NCBI RefSeq assembly: GCF_932526225.1
Contig: NC_064045.1
Coordinates: 6,494,998-6,558,997, forward strand
DNA: 64,000 bases
Direction: 5' to 3'
Origin: Nematostella vectensis
Taxonomy: Eukaryota > Cnidaria > Anthozoa > Actiniaria > Edwardsiidae
This document shows positions 12,001-23,800 of the stretch, one piece after another. Position 1 is the first letter of the stretch. The number at the start of each line of letters is the position of its first letter. A model generated the notes under the pieces. The model ran no database searches and was not told the DNA's origin. It saw nothing but the letters and a program-made list of their open reading frames with translations. The position numbers and the translations under genes were made by a program.

Positions 12001-14113
12001 TCGCCATTTTGTCATCCTAGCAAAGTGCCAAGTGTGAAAAAGCATCCATTCCCATCGGTTGATTTGGGAAAGCCAATGTAATACTTTCGATTTGATTTGG
12101 TATATGTATAAAGTATTCAGCTTTGTTTTTAGATGGTTATTTCAGGGTTCTAACACATTATGTGCCTTCCAATAATAAATGAAAACAATAACAAGTGTGT
12201 GGCAAACAATATGGCTTTTCAAGCCACCAAGTACCTCAGATTGCCTCCCTGGTCTAACTTGTTGGGAGCTTTCCTGCGCGCTCCACCACTACCGCTTGTC
12301 CTGTCACTCTCACCATCCGATATGTCATGCTGCACCTTCTTCTCTGGTCTCCATTGACTACTGCTACTCCCTGGCAAGAATAATCAAAGAATACTCAGAT
12401 CAAATCAATCGAAACAAAATGTGAGGATTTTTCCAGCAACAACTAAAAAACCCATGCAGTCGGCCATATAGTATTTTTTATATTTTTGGGGAGTGTGGGG
12501 CTTATTTGAAGAGGGGTGATTAATTTAGTTTGTGCCATAGGTGCTCATGTATTGTACTCATATAAGTGGATTTTCACAATGTTATTCGACCTGTTGGATG
12601 TTTTTTTTGCACATCACACCACATACCTGTTCTAGGATGAGCTACTGTTTTTGGCTGCTTCGCTGTTGGTGTTCCAGTGATGGAAAGCAAATCTGACATA
12701 TCTGATTCCTAAATAAAAATATTATAAGAACTAAAATTAGTATTATAAGGATAAATCTGGTCGTGTGCAGTGATTGTTCTTATATCATAAATAAAGTTGT
12801 GTTTACAGAATGGATGCAAAATATTTTGAATTAAGACCAGGAATTTTTTTGGGGGAAGTAATATTTCGCTTTTAAGCAGTACATTTTTATTTCGTAGTTA
12901 CAGTAATTATTGTTTTCCTGTTTGTAGTGGTTATCTGTAATAGTACAGAGCAGACTATATAGTACTCTTTTCCTAGAGTATCAAATTTGGCATAAAAAAA
13001 TCTGTACTCTTAGACATAGGGTAACTTGCACCAACTATAAATCCAAGCAACACTCAAAAGCAGCATGAATAGCATAATTAAATTTAAACAGCCTCACAGT
13101 CGCCATTTTGTCATCCTAGCAAAGTGCCAAGTGTGAAAAAGCATCCATTCCCATCGGTTGATTTGGGAAAGCCAATGTAATACTTTCGCTTTAATTTGGT
13201 ATATGTATAAAAAATTCAGCTTTGTTTTTAGATGGTTATTTCAAGGTTCTAACACATTATGTGCCTTCCAATAATATATGAAAACAATAACAAGTGTGTG
13301 GCAAACAATAAAATTGATAATAGGAAAATCAAACAATCACTCGAAATCAATCGAACAAATTAGCTAATTGACATTGATTTATATTTATCAAGGTCACACA
13401 ATTTTTTATCAATCGATGCTATCTATTACTGTTGTTATTGATTACATTTTCACATTATGCATGCTGGGGATTGTCTTGACTTGGTTTAATCAGTGTGGAA
13501 AATATATACAAGGTGGTTATGAATTCTTAATTGCTTTAAATTGAATTGAATTGATACCTGGTAATCATCTATTGAAAAGTAATTAAATCAATGAAGGTCA
13601 CAAACCTTCATAATCGATTGATTATAGATTTGTTATATTAGTCGATAAATTGAATTGATTAAGATTGATTGATATCGATTTTAATACTATAATCATCGAA
13701 TGGTAACTTCTGGGTTTTTTTTAATATAAAACGCCTTGTCATTTCTATATTTAGTAATGACAACAACAGCCTGAATAACTTTTTCCTGTTTTTTTTTTAA
13801 CGCTTTGATTATTTGACTAATAACCATGACAAACCTATATGAAAAAAGCTAAAGGGTTTAATTTTTAAACCGTCTACATGCAACTGGCCACCTATAGGCA
13901 GAGTAACAAAAATATTACTGCCGTCATATCAAAACATTAACTATTACCCCAAGAGGAAATAAAGATTGTATCTCTTACCACACTCTTGTCGGAGCGAGAT
14001 GAATATCTCCCTGTGCTTGCAGTACTTCGGCTGCCTTTCGCTGTGTTCGGTCGCGTTTTCGACGACGAATTTCTACCAGAACCGAAACTGGCCGCCAAGT
14101 TTTTGGAGTTCAT
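1..14113 (-). CDS. CEP131: CEP131 (AZI1), centrosome/centriolar-satellite protein, 3' end beyond the window
   Basis: This is a coiled-coil protein of centriolar satellites and the ciliary base, known in other animals to act in ciliogenesis and trafficking. Nineteen exons join with consistent phases: 14113-13979 (ATG), 12708-12627, 12370-12235, 11748-11691, 11103-10818, 10108-9849, 9104-8958, 8788-8600, 7152-7082, 6522-6389, 5776 or 5779-5746, 4969-4934, 4653-4587, 4209-4139, 3771-3648, 3102-2870, 1150-1054, 789-700 and 48-1 (partial). About 765 codons of an expected 1,050-1,100 are visible. The IQ motif AAITIQRWVRGWRVRR lies in exon 6. Signature stretches are AIQRHLSFIDQLIDDKK in exon 16, LRREKWITEKTQQIK in exon 17 and EVTVKGLEPDIQKLIAKHK in exon 18, each close to human CEP131. 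The start is the first ATG of an open exon ending in donor GTAAGA. The acceptor of exon 11 is ambiguous by one codon. Several introns are swollen by minisatellites. Identification is firm; exon edges are inferred from GT-AG and phase. Confidence 0.94.
98..690. repeat. Minisatellite of about 58-bp units in a CEP131 intron
   Basis: About ten imperfect copies of a unit containing aaaccaataatctaggtcac and cagtgcactggcttgattta run head to tail. They fill almost the whole intron between the exons at 700-789 and 1-48. No coding potential is seen. Confidence 0.9.
1489..1745. mobile_element. MITE-like foldback with G-rich internal repeats
   Basis: The left end reads caggggcggacc and the right end agatctgcccctg, so the ends are inverted copies. 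The interior holds about four copies of a 40-bp unit, aaagtttaaaaaggggg followed by caaagcaaaaggggcagat, with poly-G runs. It lies in a CEP131 intron. No target-site duplication was recognised. Confidence 0.6.
1877..2475. repeat. Minisatellite of about 85-bp units in a CEP131 intron
   Basis: Roughly seven copies of a unit containing cataccttttcaaccttgtg, ttgattcataccttgtctac and gaccatctagtttttctac are present. It lies in the intron between exons 3102-2870 and 1150-1054. The short reading frame inside it only reflects the repeat. Confidence 0.92.
3825..4000. repeat. Minisatellite of about 24-bp units
   Basis: About seven imperfect copies of a unit like aatgttcgtaggttgctgtgt lie in the CEP131 intron between exons 4209-4139 and 3771-3648. 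Confidence 0.85.
4297..4440. mobile_element. Diverged copy of the 5329-5491 foldback element
   Basis: It shares ggggtggggc, tgccccatccccag and agggcgtggctgttccccaatattttcttaatgtttct (read in parts) with the inverted strand of 5329-5491. Its ends are too diverged to place precisely. Confidence 0.5.
5329..5491. mobile_element. Short foldback MITE
   Basis: The ends gccgtagcag and ctgctacggc are perfect inverted copies about 160 bp apart. The interior is also partly self-complementary, with attgggggtggggc on the left and gtgccccaccc on the right. It lies in the CEP131 intron between exons 5776-5746 and 4969-4934. Confidence 0.7.
7184..8350. repeat. Minisatellite of 56-bp units, about 21 copies, in a CEP131 intron
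   Basis: The unit contains gggggtgaatatgtcatgag, tgaaaacagaatggacactt and gatggataattgctga. Copies differ by a few substitutions such as gtcatg versus gccatg. The array starts about 30 bp from the CEP131 exon at 7082-7152. Long minus-strand reading frames here exist only because the unit lacks stops; they have no initiation context and are rejected as genes. Confidence 0.96.
9640..9905 (-). repeat. In-frame tandem duplication across the 3' edge of CEP131 exon 6
   Basis: Read on the minus strand, a 75-78 bp unit repeats three times, followed by a partial fourth. Each full unit encodes VLGN followed by a short polar stretch and Q, then a donor sequence GTAAT. The donors on the plus strand are the ttacct motifs at 9845, 9767 and 9692. 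Spacings of 78 and 75 are multiples of three, and the frame stays open through all three donors. Confidence 0.88.
11883..12210 (+). repeat. 328-bp direct repeat, copy 1
   Basis: It is nearly identical to 12983-13310 in the same orientation; shared blocks include atctgtactctt, ggtaacttgc and cctcacagtcgccattttgt. This copy ends about 25 bp before the donor of the CEP131 exon at 12235-12370. Whether it is a transposon or a local duplication is not clear. Confidence 0.9.
12983..13310 (+). repeat. 328-bp direct repeat, copy 2
   Basis: It is the partner of 11883-12210 and lies in the first CEP131 intron. It is followed by AT-rich sequence at 13310-13720 full of attgat/atcgat motifs. Confidence 0.9.
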
Positions 14114-14733
14114 ACTTAAAATTGCTCACTAGCAAGAGCACGTCAACCAACGATAGGGTACAACATGAACTTTATCGGACGCATTCAACTGACAGGTTGA
14201 AGTGTTATTTTTTTACTTGTGTTTTAAAGAAATATGTTGTGTTGCTTCTGGCGCCATTTTCGATTTGGACGCCATTACTAGGGAACGGAGCGCGGCTACC
14301 AAGCAAGTCCGCAACATATGCATTCTGGGTATCACCCCACAGGTACCCCAAGCATACAGTTTGTGTTAAAAATTGCGCCGCCCGATAACACGGAGTTCGC
14401 ATATCACGGCCGCCATTGTGGATTATGCCCTGCGCATGGGGAAGGGAGAGGAAAGATGCCCGGGGTAGGGGGAGGGGGAGAGAATTTATATTATAATATG
14501 TATTAGCGTACCCACCAGCAACCTATAAAAATATTTCTTCTCTTCCGGTGCCCATATATGGGCAGTAGGAATCCTACCAATTCTTACCGCAGCGACGTCA
14601 TATTCCTACCAAATTACAAGGCTCGGTCACATATTATAACGTGACCGCTTAGCAAGGATCACTTGGATTCGGTAACTCGTTGAGAACAGAAGTTCTCTAT
14701 ACTATCTAGCCTCTTTCAAAGCTTACCCCTCTG
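14114..14733. other. CEP131 upstream region
   Basis: This intergenic stretch contains the CEP131 5' flank. GC-richer patches occur around 14250-14480. No TATA box or convincing gene was seen. Confidence 0.5.
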
Positions 14734-15069
14734 GTGTATGAAACTCCAGTTTGGTTACACTGTGTGCTGAGTTCAACCCCCTGTGCGCACGTACTCCACA
14801 AGCTAAATGGCTACACAACGAATCTGCCCCGAGTTAAGGGGACTTGGGATTTCAGCGCAAAACCATTAATTTTTATCCAAATTGACTTATCGTTCAGAAG
14901 CATAAAATACTGGACACGTTTATTGCCAAAGGATGACCAGGCTCTTTTGAAAACAGTAATTTATATGGAATGTGTGAAGTATAACAAACATTTAAAAATT
15001 AGCTCAGCTTACTCGGCTCTTATGACAACAGGAAATATACTAAGATATAAGCAGAAGCCTATTAGTTAG
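14734..15069 (+). pseudogene. Possible LINE reverse-transcriptase tail remnant
   Basis: This is a 111-codon frame. Its segment RSIKYWTRLLPKDDQALLKT resembles the C-terminal tail of invertebrate LINE polyproteins, which carry a similar motif of aromatic residues and leucines. No catalytic motif is present and the call rests on that one stretch. It could equally be a chance frame. Confidence 0.3.
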
Positions 15070-15210
15070 CCTACCTGTTAGCTAACCCTGCTATAAAGCA
15101 AAGAATTGCTCTAACTCTACTAACAATAAATAACCACATAATTATACAAAGGCTGAAGAAAGAATTAAATTAATTAAATTTCGTAGTCAAATGCAAAGGA
15201 TTTAACAGGG

Positions 15211-16335
15211 TAAAACTGTGATCATAAATCCTACAGCTAATATAGAGGGGATAAATGCAAAACTGACATACGACTGTTTCCTATTAATGGCAAATATTAA
15301 AAAAAATAGGCTGTTTCTATAACAAAACTAGTCTGCGTCTGTCTGTCTAAAGTGATCGCCTTATCAGGCTGGTGGATCATTATATCCTAATAACAACTCT
15401 AACTTAATTTTATTGTTGACTATTTTGTTGCTTTTTCAAAATGTGAGCTCGATGTTTAGACATGTACAATGAAGTCTAAAATGCACATAGCCATTGAAGA
15501 AGATACGCGGAAGATGTTTTTTATTACTTTTGTGTCTTCCCTCGTCTAATCTATAACAATATATTACCTTTTAAAGATCTTCCAAGTCTTGTGCTCCGCT
15601 TGAACAGGTATTTTTCTGAGAAAGATCGCACTAGGTAGACCTCAAAACTTGCTGACATTTGTTACATTTGCTGACATTTGCTACCTGATCATAACCTCGG
15701 CAAAGAGGATGAAACTCTACCTAATTACTTCTTCTTAGTGTCTACTCTTTGTCATTTTGGAACTCTGTACCTAATTACTTATTCTTAATGCCTACTTCTT
15801 TGTCATTTTGGAACGAGTTCATCTTTCCTGGCAACTTATCATGTTGCGCTGCCAAAAGCCTTTACGCTCTTATAGTGGATGATGCTATTCTTAGGGGAAA
15901 AGGATCTAGAGACTACGCACTTTTTCTATAACTTAGGGGTCAAAACTTATGTTGGTCTCACCTATTTTTCTTCTCTCTGAACGAGCACAGCGGCTTATTT
16001 AGGTCCCCCAACGGCCTTAGTAAACTACGAGAACAGAGTTGTTCCAAAACTAAGGGGCGGGTTGTTGGTTTCAGGGGGTAGTGAAGGGGTGGGGTTGGGG
16101 TGAGATGAGTTTGAATTAGAGTAAATCCTAAAGACAAAACAAACATTGAAAATAAATGATATAGTGTCGTCTTTTATGAAGTATTTGACTTATCATTAAG
16201 TGAAACCACTTTAACACGGGTATCCCTATATTGACTATACGGGGACGTGGATAAAGTAGGGTAAAGTTTTTCCTTTTCTCTTTCCTACATTCGTGTATAC
16301 AGTTCCCACCGCTTTTCTGTCATGGACAGGGCTCC
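15211..16335 (+). repeat. Large direct duplication, copy A (1125 bp)
   Basis: It begins taaaactgtgatcataaatc and ends gtcatggacagggctcc. It is near-identical to 16506-17719. The reading frames inside recur in both copies without resembling a known protein. Confidence 0.92.
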
Positions 16336-16505
16336 GATTATATCAGTTTGCTTTCACATTAATCTCAAAGAATTACAGACCTTTAGCGGCACCTCTTTTG
16401 GGCCAAATACCCACCTCACCTGGCAAAATGTATAATATTTTTAAATTTTGTTTTAAATTTTTATATAAGAGGGGTCTTTTACTTTTTAATTTCCGCTTAA
16501 TATAG

Positions 16506-17719
16506 TAAAACTGTGATCATAAATCCTACAGCTAATATAGAGGGGACAAATGCAAAACTGACATACGACTGTTTCAAATGTCGCAAATATGACAAAAATA
16601 GGCTGTATCTATAACAAAACTAGTCTGTGTCTGTCTGTCTGTCTGTCTAAAGTGATCGCCTTATCATTTATGTATGAAATTATGCTAAATGCTATCCATT
16701 AGGAAGTCTCACGCTGGTGGGTCATTATATCCTAATAACAACTCTAACTTAATTTTATTGTTGACTATTTTGTTGCTTTTTCAAAATGTGAGCTCGATGT
16801 TTAGGCATGTACAATGAAGCCGAAAATGAACATGGCCATTAAAGATGATACGCGGAAGATGTTTTTTATTACTTTTGTGTCTTCCCTCGTCTAATCTATA
16901 ACAATATATTACCTTTTAAAGATCTTCCAAGTCTTGTGCTCCGCTTGAACAGGTATTTTTCTGAGAAATATCGCACTAGGTAGACCTCAAAACTTGCTGA
17001 CATTTGTTACATTTGCTGACATTTGCTACGTACGCTGACATTTGTTACATATGCTGACATTCGCTACCTGATCATAACCTCGGCAAAGAGGATGAAACTC
17101 TACCTAATTACTTCTTCTTAGTGTCTACTTCTTTGTCATTTTGGAACTCTGTACCTAATTACTTATTCTTAATGCCTACTTCTTTGTCATTTTGGAACGA
17201 GTTCATCTTTCCTGGCAACTTATCATGTTGCGCTGCCAAAAGCCTTTACGCTCTTATAGTGGATGATGCTATTCTTTGGGGAAAAGGATCTAGAGACTAC
17301 GCACTTTTTCTATAACTTAGGGGTCAAAACTTATGTTGGTCTCACCTATTTTTCTTCTCTCTGAACGAGCACAGCGGCTTATTTAGGTCCCCCAACGGCC
17401 TTAGTAAACTACGAGAACAGAGTTGTTCCAAAACTAAGGGGCGGGTTGTTGGTTTCAGGGGGTAGTGAAGGGGTGGGGTTGGGGTGAGATGAGTTTGAAT
17501 TAGAGTAAATCCTAAAGATAAAACAAACATTGAAAATAAATGATATAGTGTCGTCTTTTATGAAGTATTTGACTTATCATTAAGTGAAACCACTTTAACA
17601 CGAGTATCCCTATATTGACTATACGGGGACGTGGATAAAGTAGGGTAAAGTTTTTCCTTTTCTCTTTCCTACATTCGTGTATACAGTTCCCACCGCTTTT
17701 CTGTCATGGACAGGGCTCC
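16506..17719 (+). repeat. Large direct duplication, copy B (1214 bp)
   Basis: It has the same ends as copy A but about 89 bp more. The extra bases come from extra gtct units, an added block around 16670-16710, and extra copies of ctgacatttgctac around 17020-17070. A 170-bp unrelated spacer separates the copies. Confidence 0.92.
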
Positions 17720-20700
17720 ACAAATTCAGCTAATGAAAAATGTCAGATCTAGATTGTTATGAGGGTTGTGATTGCAGAAAAAGCAACAAGCAACAAGTAG
17801 GAGGACTTCTTTTTGACCATTGTACCTTTTGTTTTAACAACAAGTAGTCTAGGATTGATGAAGTGCGAGAGTAAATCGAAAGATTTACAGCGTAGTTGCA
17901 TATCCGCCCACTGCTGAGAACTGGATTCCTTGGAGGGTTACAATAACAAGAAGAAGTCGAGAAGGAATGAACAGCTTCCCTGTTTCCCCACACGACAGAG
18001 GCGATAATTTTAACTGCTATCCCTTAAGGATAAATCATCTAAAACGGAGACCTTTTCCTGTCCCCTAAGGTCAAAACTCATTTTATTTTGCTATCCCTTA
18101 GAATTTGAAACTCATTTTCTCGAGGAGCATATGTTTTTTTAGAGGTGTCCCACCCCTACCACCCTAACCCCTGTCGCTGCCCTGTTCACCCACCGTTAAC
18201 CAGAATATCAAAGAACAATTTCATTCGTTAAATAAACATTGTTGTTTATCATGAATCTGGTCAATGGTGAGAAAGTAAGTCCGCTTCAAATCCCAACTAT
18301 GCATCTGATGTTTGCAGAGTTTCTGTAAAGGTATACAAAACAAAAACCCAGTAACGGTACGAACAGTGCGAGCTCGATGCAAAAAAAAAATCCTTTACAT
18401 TTGTCATTCAACATGGAACATTTCCAGCCTCGAGTTAAACTCGGGATGAATTTGAGAAAGCGAGCATTTACTGTCATAGATCTGACGGCTGCAAAATGAC
18501 GCTTGGCTACTTTGCCATCGCCTGCACATCGCGTTACACTGAGAATCGCTGTTAGTAGAACTGAGACATTCTACTACAGTTGCAATATAGTCTGGATACA
18601 CTGTCTGAAAACGAGCCAATAACAAACTGTCACCCGTCACCGTCATTGGTCACATCATGTCAAATCCCAAAGAAACCAATCAAAACCGCGGGTTTGATGT
18701 TGCTCTCCTGTCACATTTTCGAGTTTTGAGTTGCAGTGTCGTGTGGTGAACGACAGTAAAATTGGCGGGGAAAACATGACAAGTATTCAGACCTTGATGA
18801 CCGTGAAAACAACTAGTGAAAACTACTAAACAGCTAAGGAACACAAGGAAATCTTGTTAAGAGGTTTAATACTTGGAAACAATGTTAATGGTGACTACAG
18901 ACTAGAAAGAGAAAACGGAGTAAGCTTACACTTACGGCAGCTGTTCAAAGGGATGAGGTTCAGAAGAAGGAGTTTGTCAAAATTGCAGGTATGTGTATTG
19001 TTATAATGCATGTCCAAATCTTACTTTAAAGGTTTCCTTGGAGAGTGAGAAGTTATGTACCTATTTCAGCCTATAGAAAAAACATAAAATGTTCTTTGCG
19101 CGCCTTATTAGCTTTAGGAAAACTGGGTAAATTTGGTTTGGAAGAGTTCAGGAGCCGATATCTCTTAGGGTATAAAATTCGACCAACTGCTATTCGTAAG
19201 GGAGTAATTAACCTTTTTTTTTTAAAATTCTGTTATCTCTTAGGGAATAAAATTCTACCAATTGCTATTCGAAGGGGGTGTTTTGGCCTTTAAAATTTCC
19301 TTGAACCACACCCAATTTGTTATCGGAGTCCCCCTCGCACATCTTCACGACTCCTCCCTGGTGCCGGAGGAGTGGTGGAGATATGCTAAAAATAACTCAA
19401 TTCTCAGACACAAATTAAAAAGATCCTGGATCAAATGTATTTCAACAAGACAGCACAGCAGAATAAGAAAATATATCTGTAAAGGGATGTCCAATATTCT
19501 ACTCCATATTTGACAACCAACTGCCACAAGCATAAAGCATTGGAAAAGGATGTGCTGAGTACAAGCACCTGCATAAAATGCAGTGAAAAATTTAAACAAT
19601 CTCCAGGTGCATTTTCCCATCAGTATTGTTCACCTTTACTTTGGATTCACTGAAAAGAATTAATTGGATTCAATGAAAAGAATAATCATGGGGTTTTTGG
19701 TAATGGTGCAAATAGAACGAGTTGTGTAAAATTGGTAAGAAACCTAGAAAAGATAACCAAACAAGGGATATTCAAAATGCAAAATACATATCAATTTCAG
19801 TTCTTAGGCTATAGGCATGAGAAATGGCCGACTTTGGAGTCAGATAAGAATGAGGCAACAACATTAAAGTACCTCTATTTACCTGTGGGGCAACCCAGAA
19901 ATGCCGAGGGTGGTATTGGCAGTAAGGGTTTTTGTTCTTAGAAAAGAGAAAAGGGAGGCTAGTGGTGTCTTATCACTTGCCCAAGGCAAACACTGCAATG
20001 GTTTTCCTTTGATGGTTTGAATGACTGTCTTTTTGTTTGAATGGTTTCAATTCCATGGTTTTACTTCCATGCATGGTTTTGTTGTCCATTTTTTTGATTA
20101 AGGATGGTTTGTAAGGTTTTCCTTCCATTCTTGAAGGTAGCCAGTTAGGGAAGTTAAGACTGTTACAGAATGGAAGCTGATGAGTGTAAATTAACGAGGA
20201 ATGGGTAAGTCACTGAAGTACAGGCTAGCCAGTTGGAGGCAGGTAAAGTGGTGAAAGGCAGGTTAAATCGATAAGGGTATGTGAGATGATGGAGGTTGGA
20301 ATACCTAATCAATATAGATATGTTCAAATGAAAGTATTGTTCTTTTATTTTTTACTTGCTCTTGTATAGATAAGGGCTTCTTGGTCCCCCCGCATAATTC
20401 AATGCAGTATTAACGATCAATAGATCGGGGTATCACCCTTGCCAAGGGCTCATTGTCGCCAAGTTTTTATCTGACGCTATCTTGTAACCTAGGGCAATGG
20501 GAGGCTAGAGGTGGGATATCACTTGCCCAAGGTGAACACCTAGGGTAGTGGAGGGAGGAAATGCCTGACATCTCCATTCTACACCCCATGGATGTGTAGC
20601 CACTGCCCCTCAGGGGTTTACATGGTTTTCCTTCCATGCATGGTCCCATTGATCATGACTTTGATGGAGGGTGGTTTGTATGGTTTTCCTTCCATGGTTT

Positions 20701-20814
20701 GAATGGTTGTCCTTCCATGTAGGATAGCATTTGATGATGGCTATGATTTGACAGTAGGCTGCCAAGGCGCAAGGGCAGAAATAATTGTCTGGATGGCATG
20801 TTGCGGGAGGTGCT
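17720..20814. other. Intergenic region without a firm gene
   Basis: A possible non-coding or short first exon on the plus strand ends at 18988 in a good donor (cag|gtatgt), downstream of attggt/ccaat motifs at 18640-18690. The open frame before the donor has no upstream ATG. The segments 19965-20160 and 20505-20740 are diverged direct repeats sharing tatcacttgcccaagg and tggttttccttccatg. Nothing else was supported. Confidence 0.4.
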
Positions 20815-23800
20815 TCATCTGAGGGGCTTGAACATCCACAGCAGATGGTCCTGGCTTGGATTGTCGTCATGAAGTTCAGTAATCATTTCTGCTCTTGCGT
20901 CTTGGGTGTAAAGTTCAAAGCTGCTCGACTTCCTAAAAGAAAAGATGAAAATTTACATGTTATGTATGACGACTTAGAATTCGTCAGGAAATCATGATAA
21001 GCAAAACATTCTTGGGTGTGCAAAAGTCCTGAGACTAGCAATTAAGAACACATCACTCACTAACTAATAATATGATAATATGGCAATGACAGCTTGCATG
21101 CTTGCATTTTTTTACCAGGGCAAGCATAACCCAAAAAAACTGAAGACAAAAGCTTTTTGATTTTTGGTAAAGAAGCGATGAATACCAACAAAGAAAGCGA
21201 AAGTGAATTCTACTACCCCAGAGGCAAAATTTGCAAGCAAAAGTCAAAACAACAAGAACAACAACAAAAGTGACCTTTCATGACTATAAAGAGAAGATGC
21301 CTAACAACCAGTAGGAACTGAAAATATCAATACAAGGGCAGAAGAGCAGGAAGGACAATTGGAAAGACATCAAGTGATTTTAATGTTTTTTGTTACTGCT
21401 GTAAGGTATATTTCAATGAACCAACACCAGTAAAAACATTCTTTGATTATTATATTCGTACAAAAGTTCATATCACACCACAAAATTAATGTCATTCTGC
21501 TTTTGGCAAGTGTTCTTACCAGCGACCAGCCCTTTTGATTGTGCTATCATCAGCACCACATCTGGCTGCCCAGCGTGCTGCTGACCTTCTAATGCTATGT
21601 GTGGTGTATGGCTTCTCAAATAGGGCCTTGGTCATCTACAAGCAAGAGGGAAATAATTAATAAACGCATGTATAAAATATTAGAGAGGGAGCACAATTTT
21701 GTCTGCATATATACCTGTAACAAGCATGCAGTGCGACATGCTTGAGAATCCAGCATACTTTGCAGGCACTGCCAAAGGCCACTACGGGCAGTGCGAGTGT
21801 GATACAAAATTAAGAAAAGTGCATGGCATGGTCATATTATTACACCATTTGTAAGAATCTCTAAATTAGTTTTAAAATTCCTGCAACTTTTCTCCTCATT
21901 TTGTATTTGTTTTTGAAAGGAAACCACAAGAATGAGAGAAAAACAGTATTTTATGATTGTAAGCCAGCCGGAAAAACAAGTGATATTATATAATTTACTG
22001 TTCCTTATGACAAGAAATTAGAGATTTGATTAAGATATTGGTGTACTGATGTATTTACCTTGGAAAAAATAGTACGATATGAGGCCACACTTCGCTTTGA
22101 TGGAAGGGCACGTCGGTTGTCCTTGGCAATGCGAGGGAAGATGTAACCCTTCGTGATTCCTAATAATATATCACTAGATTAGATTGCTAGGTTTCTATTG
22201 TTAGTAATGGTGGAGGTAAATTAAAGGTAAGGTTTTCCTAAAAATGAAAAAAAAGGAAAAGAAATAAAGAAATAGGATGTGTAGGGGCAACCCAGAAATG
22301 TGACATTGTGCCTCCAATAACTTACCAGAAAACAACAGCCACGAAATGAGTGCCATAACAGGGCACAACTTAGGGTTTAGGGGATTGGCCCATAGCGACA
22401 GATTAACTCCTGCAATATGTAAATTATAACAATATTATATACCTCAAAAGAAAAATAACTATTCACAAGAAAAGGTACACACCTTTGGCATGCTTGTCAG
22501 CCTTTGACCATGGCAGCTTTATCTGAATGTGGGAGGGAATTTGGCCAGAGTTGACTAAAACAAAAAGAGGAAGCTGATTAAAAAAATTATAGATGGAATG
22601 AGCTAAATCTAAGGATTGAAAATAATGTGACATTTGATAATTTACCATGACTTTAGATTTTATTGCTGATTTACAGTGATAGTAATAGTAGTAAGACATG
22701 TGTTCAGTCAACTCTACACCTCACTCAATTTTCAAAAGGATATAGGGATCCTTTTGAATGAACAGACATATAGGTAGTGCCAGGCTATGAATAGGAGCTT
22801 TCAAATTCTAATGAAGTTGTTCCACGTAGGCAGTGTAATTTTTGACTACTTTTAGATGAAATTTGCAATGAATTGCCATAATGCCATTACAATGGCATTA
22901 TTATGATATAATGAATAAGTTTCAAATCTCAGATTCTGCATTTATTTGATTGAATAACAGTGCCAGACAGAAGTATAACTGCTGAAATACCACTAAGCCA
23001 AAAAATTAGGCAGAATAATTATAGGAAAGCAATTGAATAAAATGAACCAAAGTAGTCCAAGGCAAAAGAGTATAATAAAAATAGCAAAATATTTTCCAAA
23101 TTTGTAATGTTGTAATGTTTCATAAAAGCTGCCTTTCCAGTAGGCAACTATTAAAGAATTTTATAATTACAATATTCTAACTTCGATTTCAACCATGGGA
23201 TTGACGTTTCTTTGTCTCCAGAAAATGTATAAATGCAAGGAATCTCTAGTCCATTTCCAGCTCCACGATTTATCCTTTTCCAGTTACAATAGCCATCCAC
23301 TTGTTTGTTGCATGCTTTAGAAATCGGCTAACAAAAGGCCCATGCGATATTCTCATGACGAAAAGCTTAAGTCGTTGATATAAACGAGCATAATGAGCAA
23401 CTTTGTGTAGAATTAATTGCTATTAAGTAAAACAACTCACTCTCATGATAAGTAAAATACCTAGTTTGAAAATCAAGCAATAAACCAAAATATTACAGCG
23501 TTGTTGTTATCACGATAACTTTTAGATTCCATTTTAATTAAGCCAACACCTATTGTTCAAGTTTTTGACGCCCAGTGGTCGCTTATGAGAGCAAGCTCTC
23601 GTAAGAGACCAGCTCTGTTAACAACTACAATTATCAGTTCCCAAGGTGGTCGCTTACGAGAGCTTCAACTGTTTATTGAGATTAGGATATTATCATTGTT
23701 TTCCTCTAATAAGCTATTAGATGTCTATTTAGTTCCTGCTTCTTCCATCTGCTGGACCCTTGATTTTGTGATAGTATCGGAGATTATCCTAGAATCTACT

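Noticed and set aside
15211-17719. LTR retrotransposon with two LTRs
   Set aside because: The 170-bp spacer is too short, no primer-binding site or polypurine tract is seen, and the ends are not TG...CA.
23180-23400. Candidate missing recombinase exon encoding TNKWMAIVTGKG
   Set aside because: The TGKG looked promising, but a stop follows at once, no acceptable donor is present and the phase does not fit.
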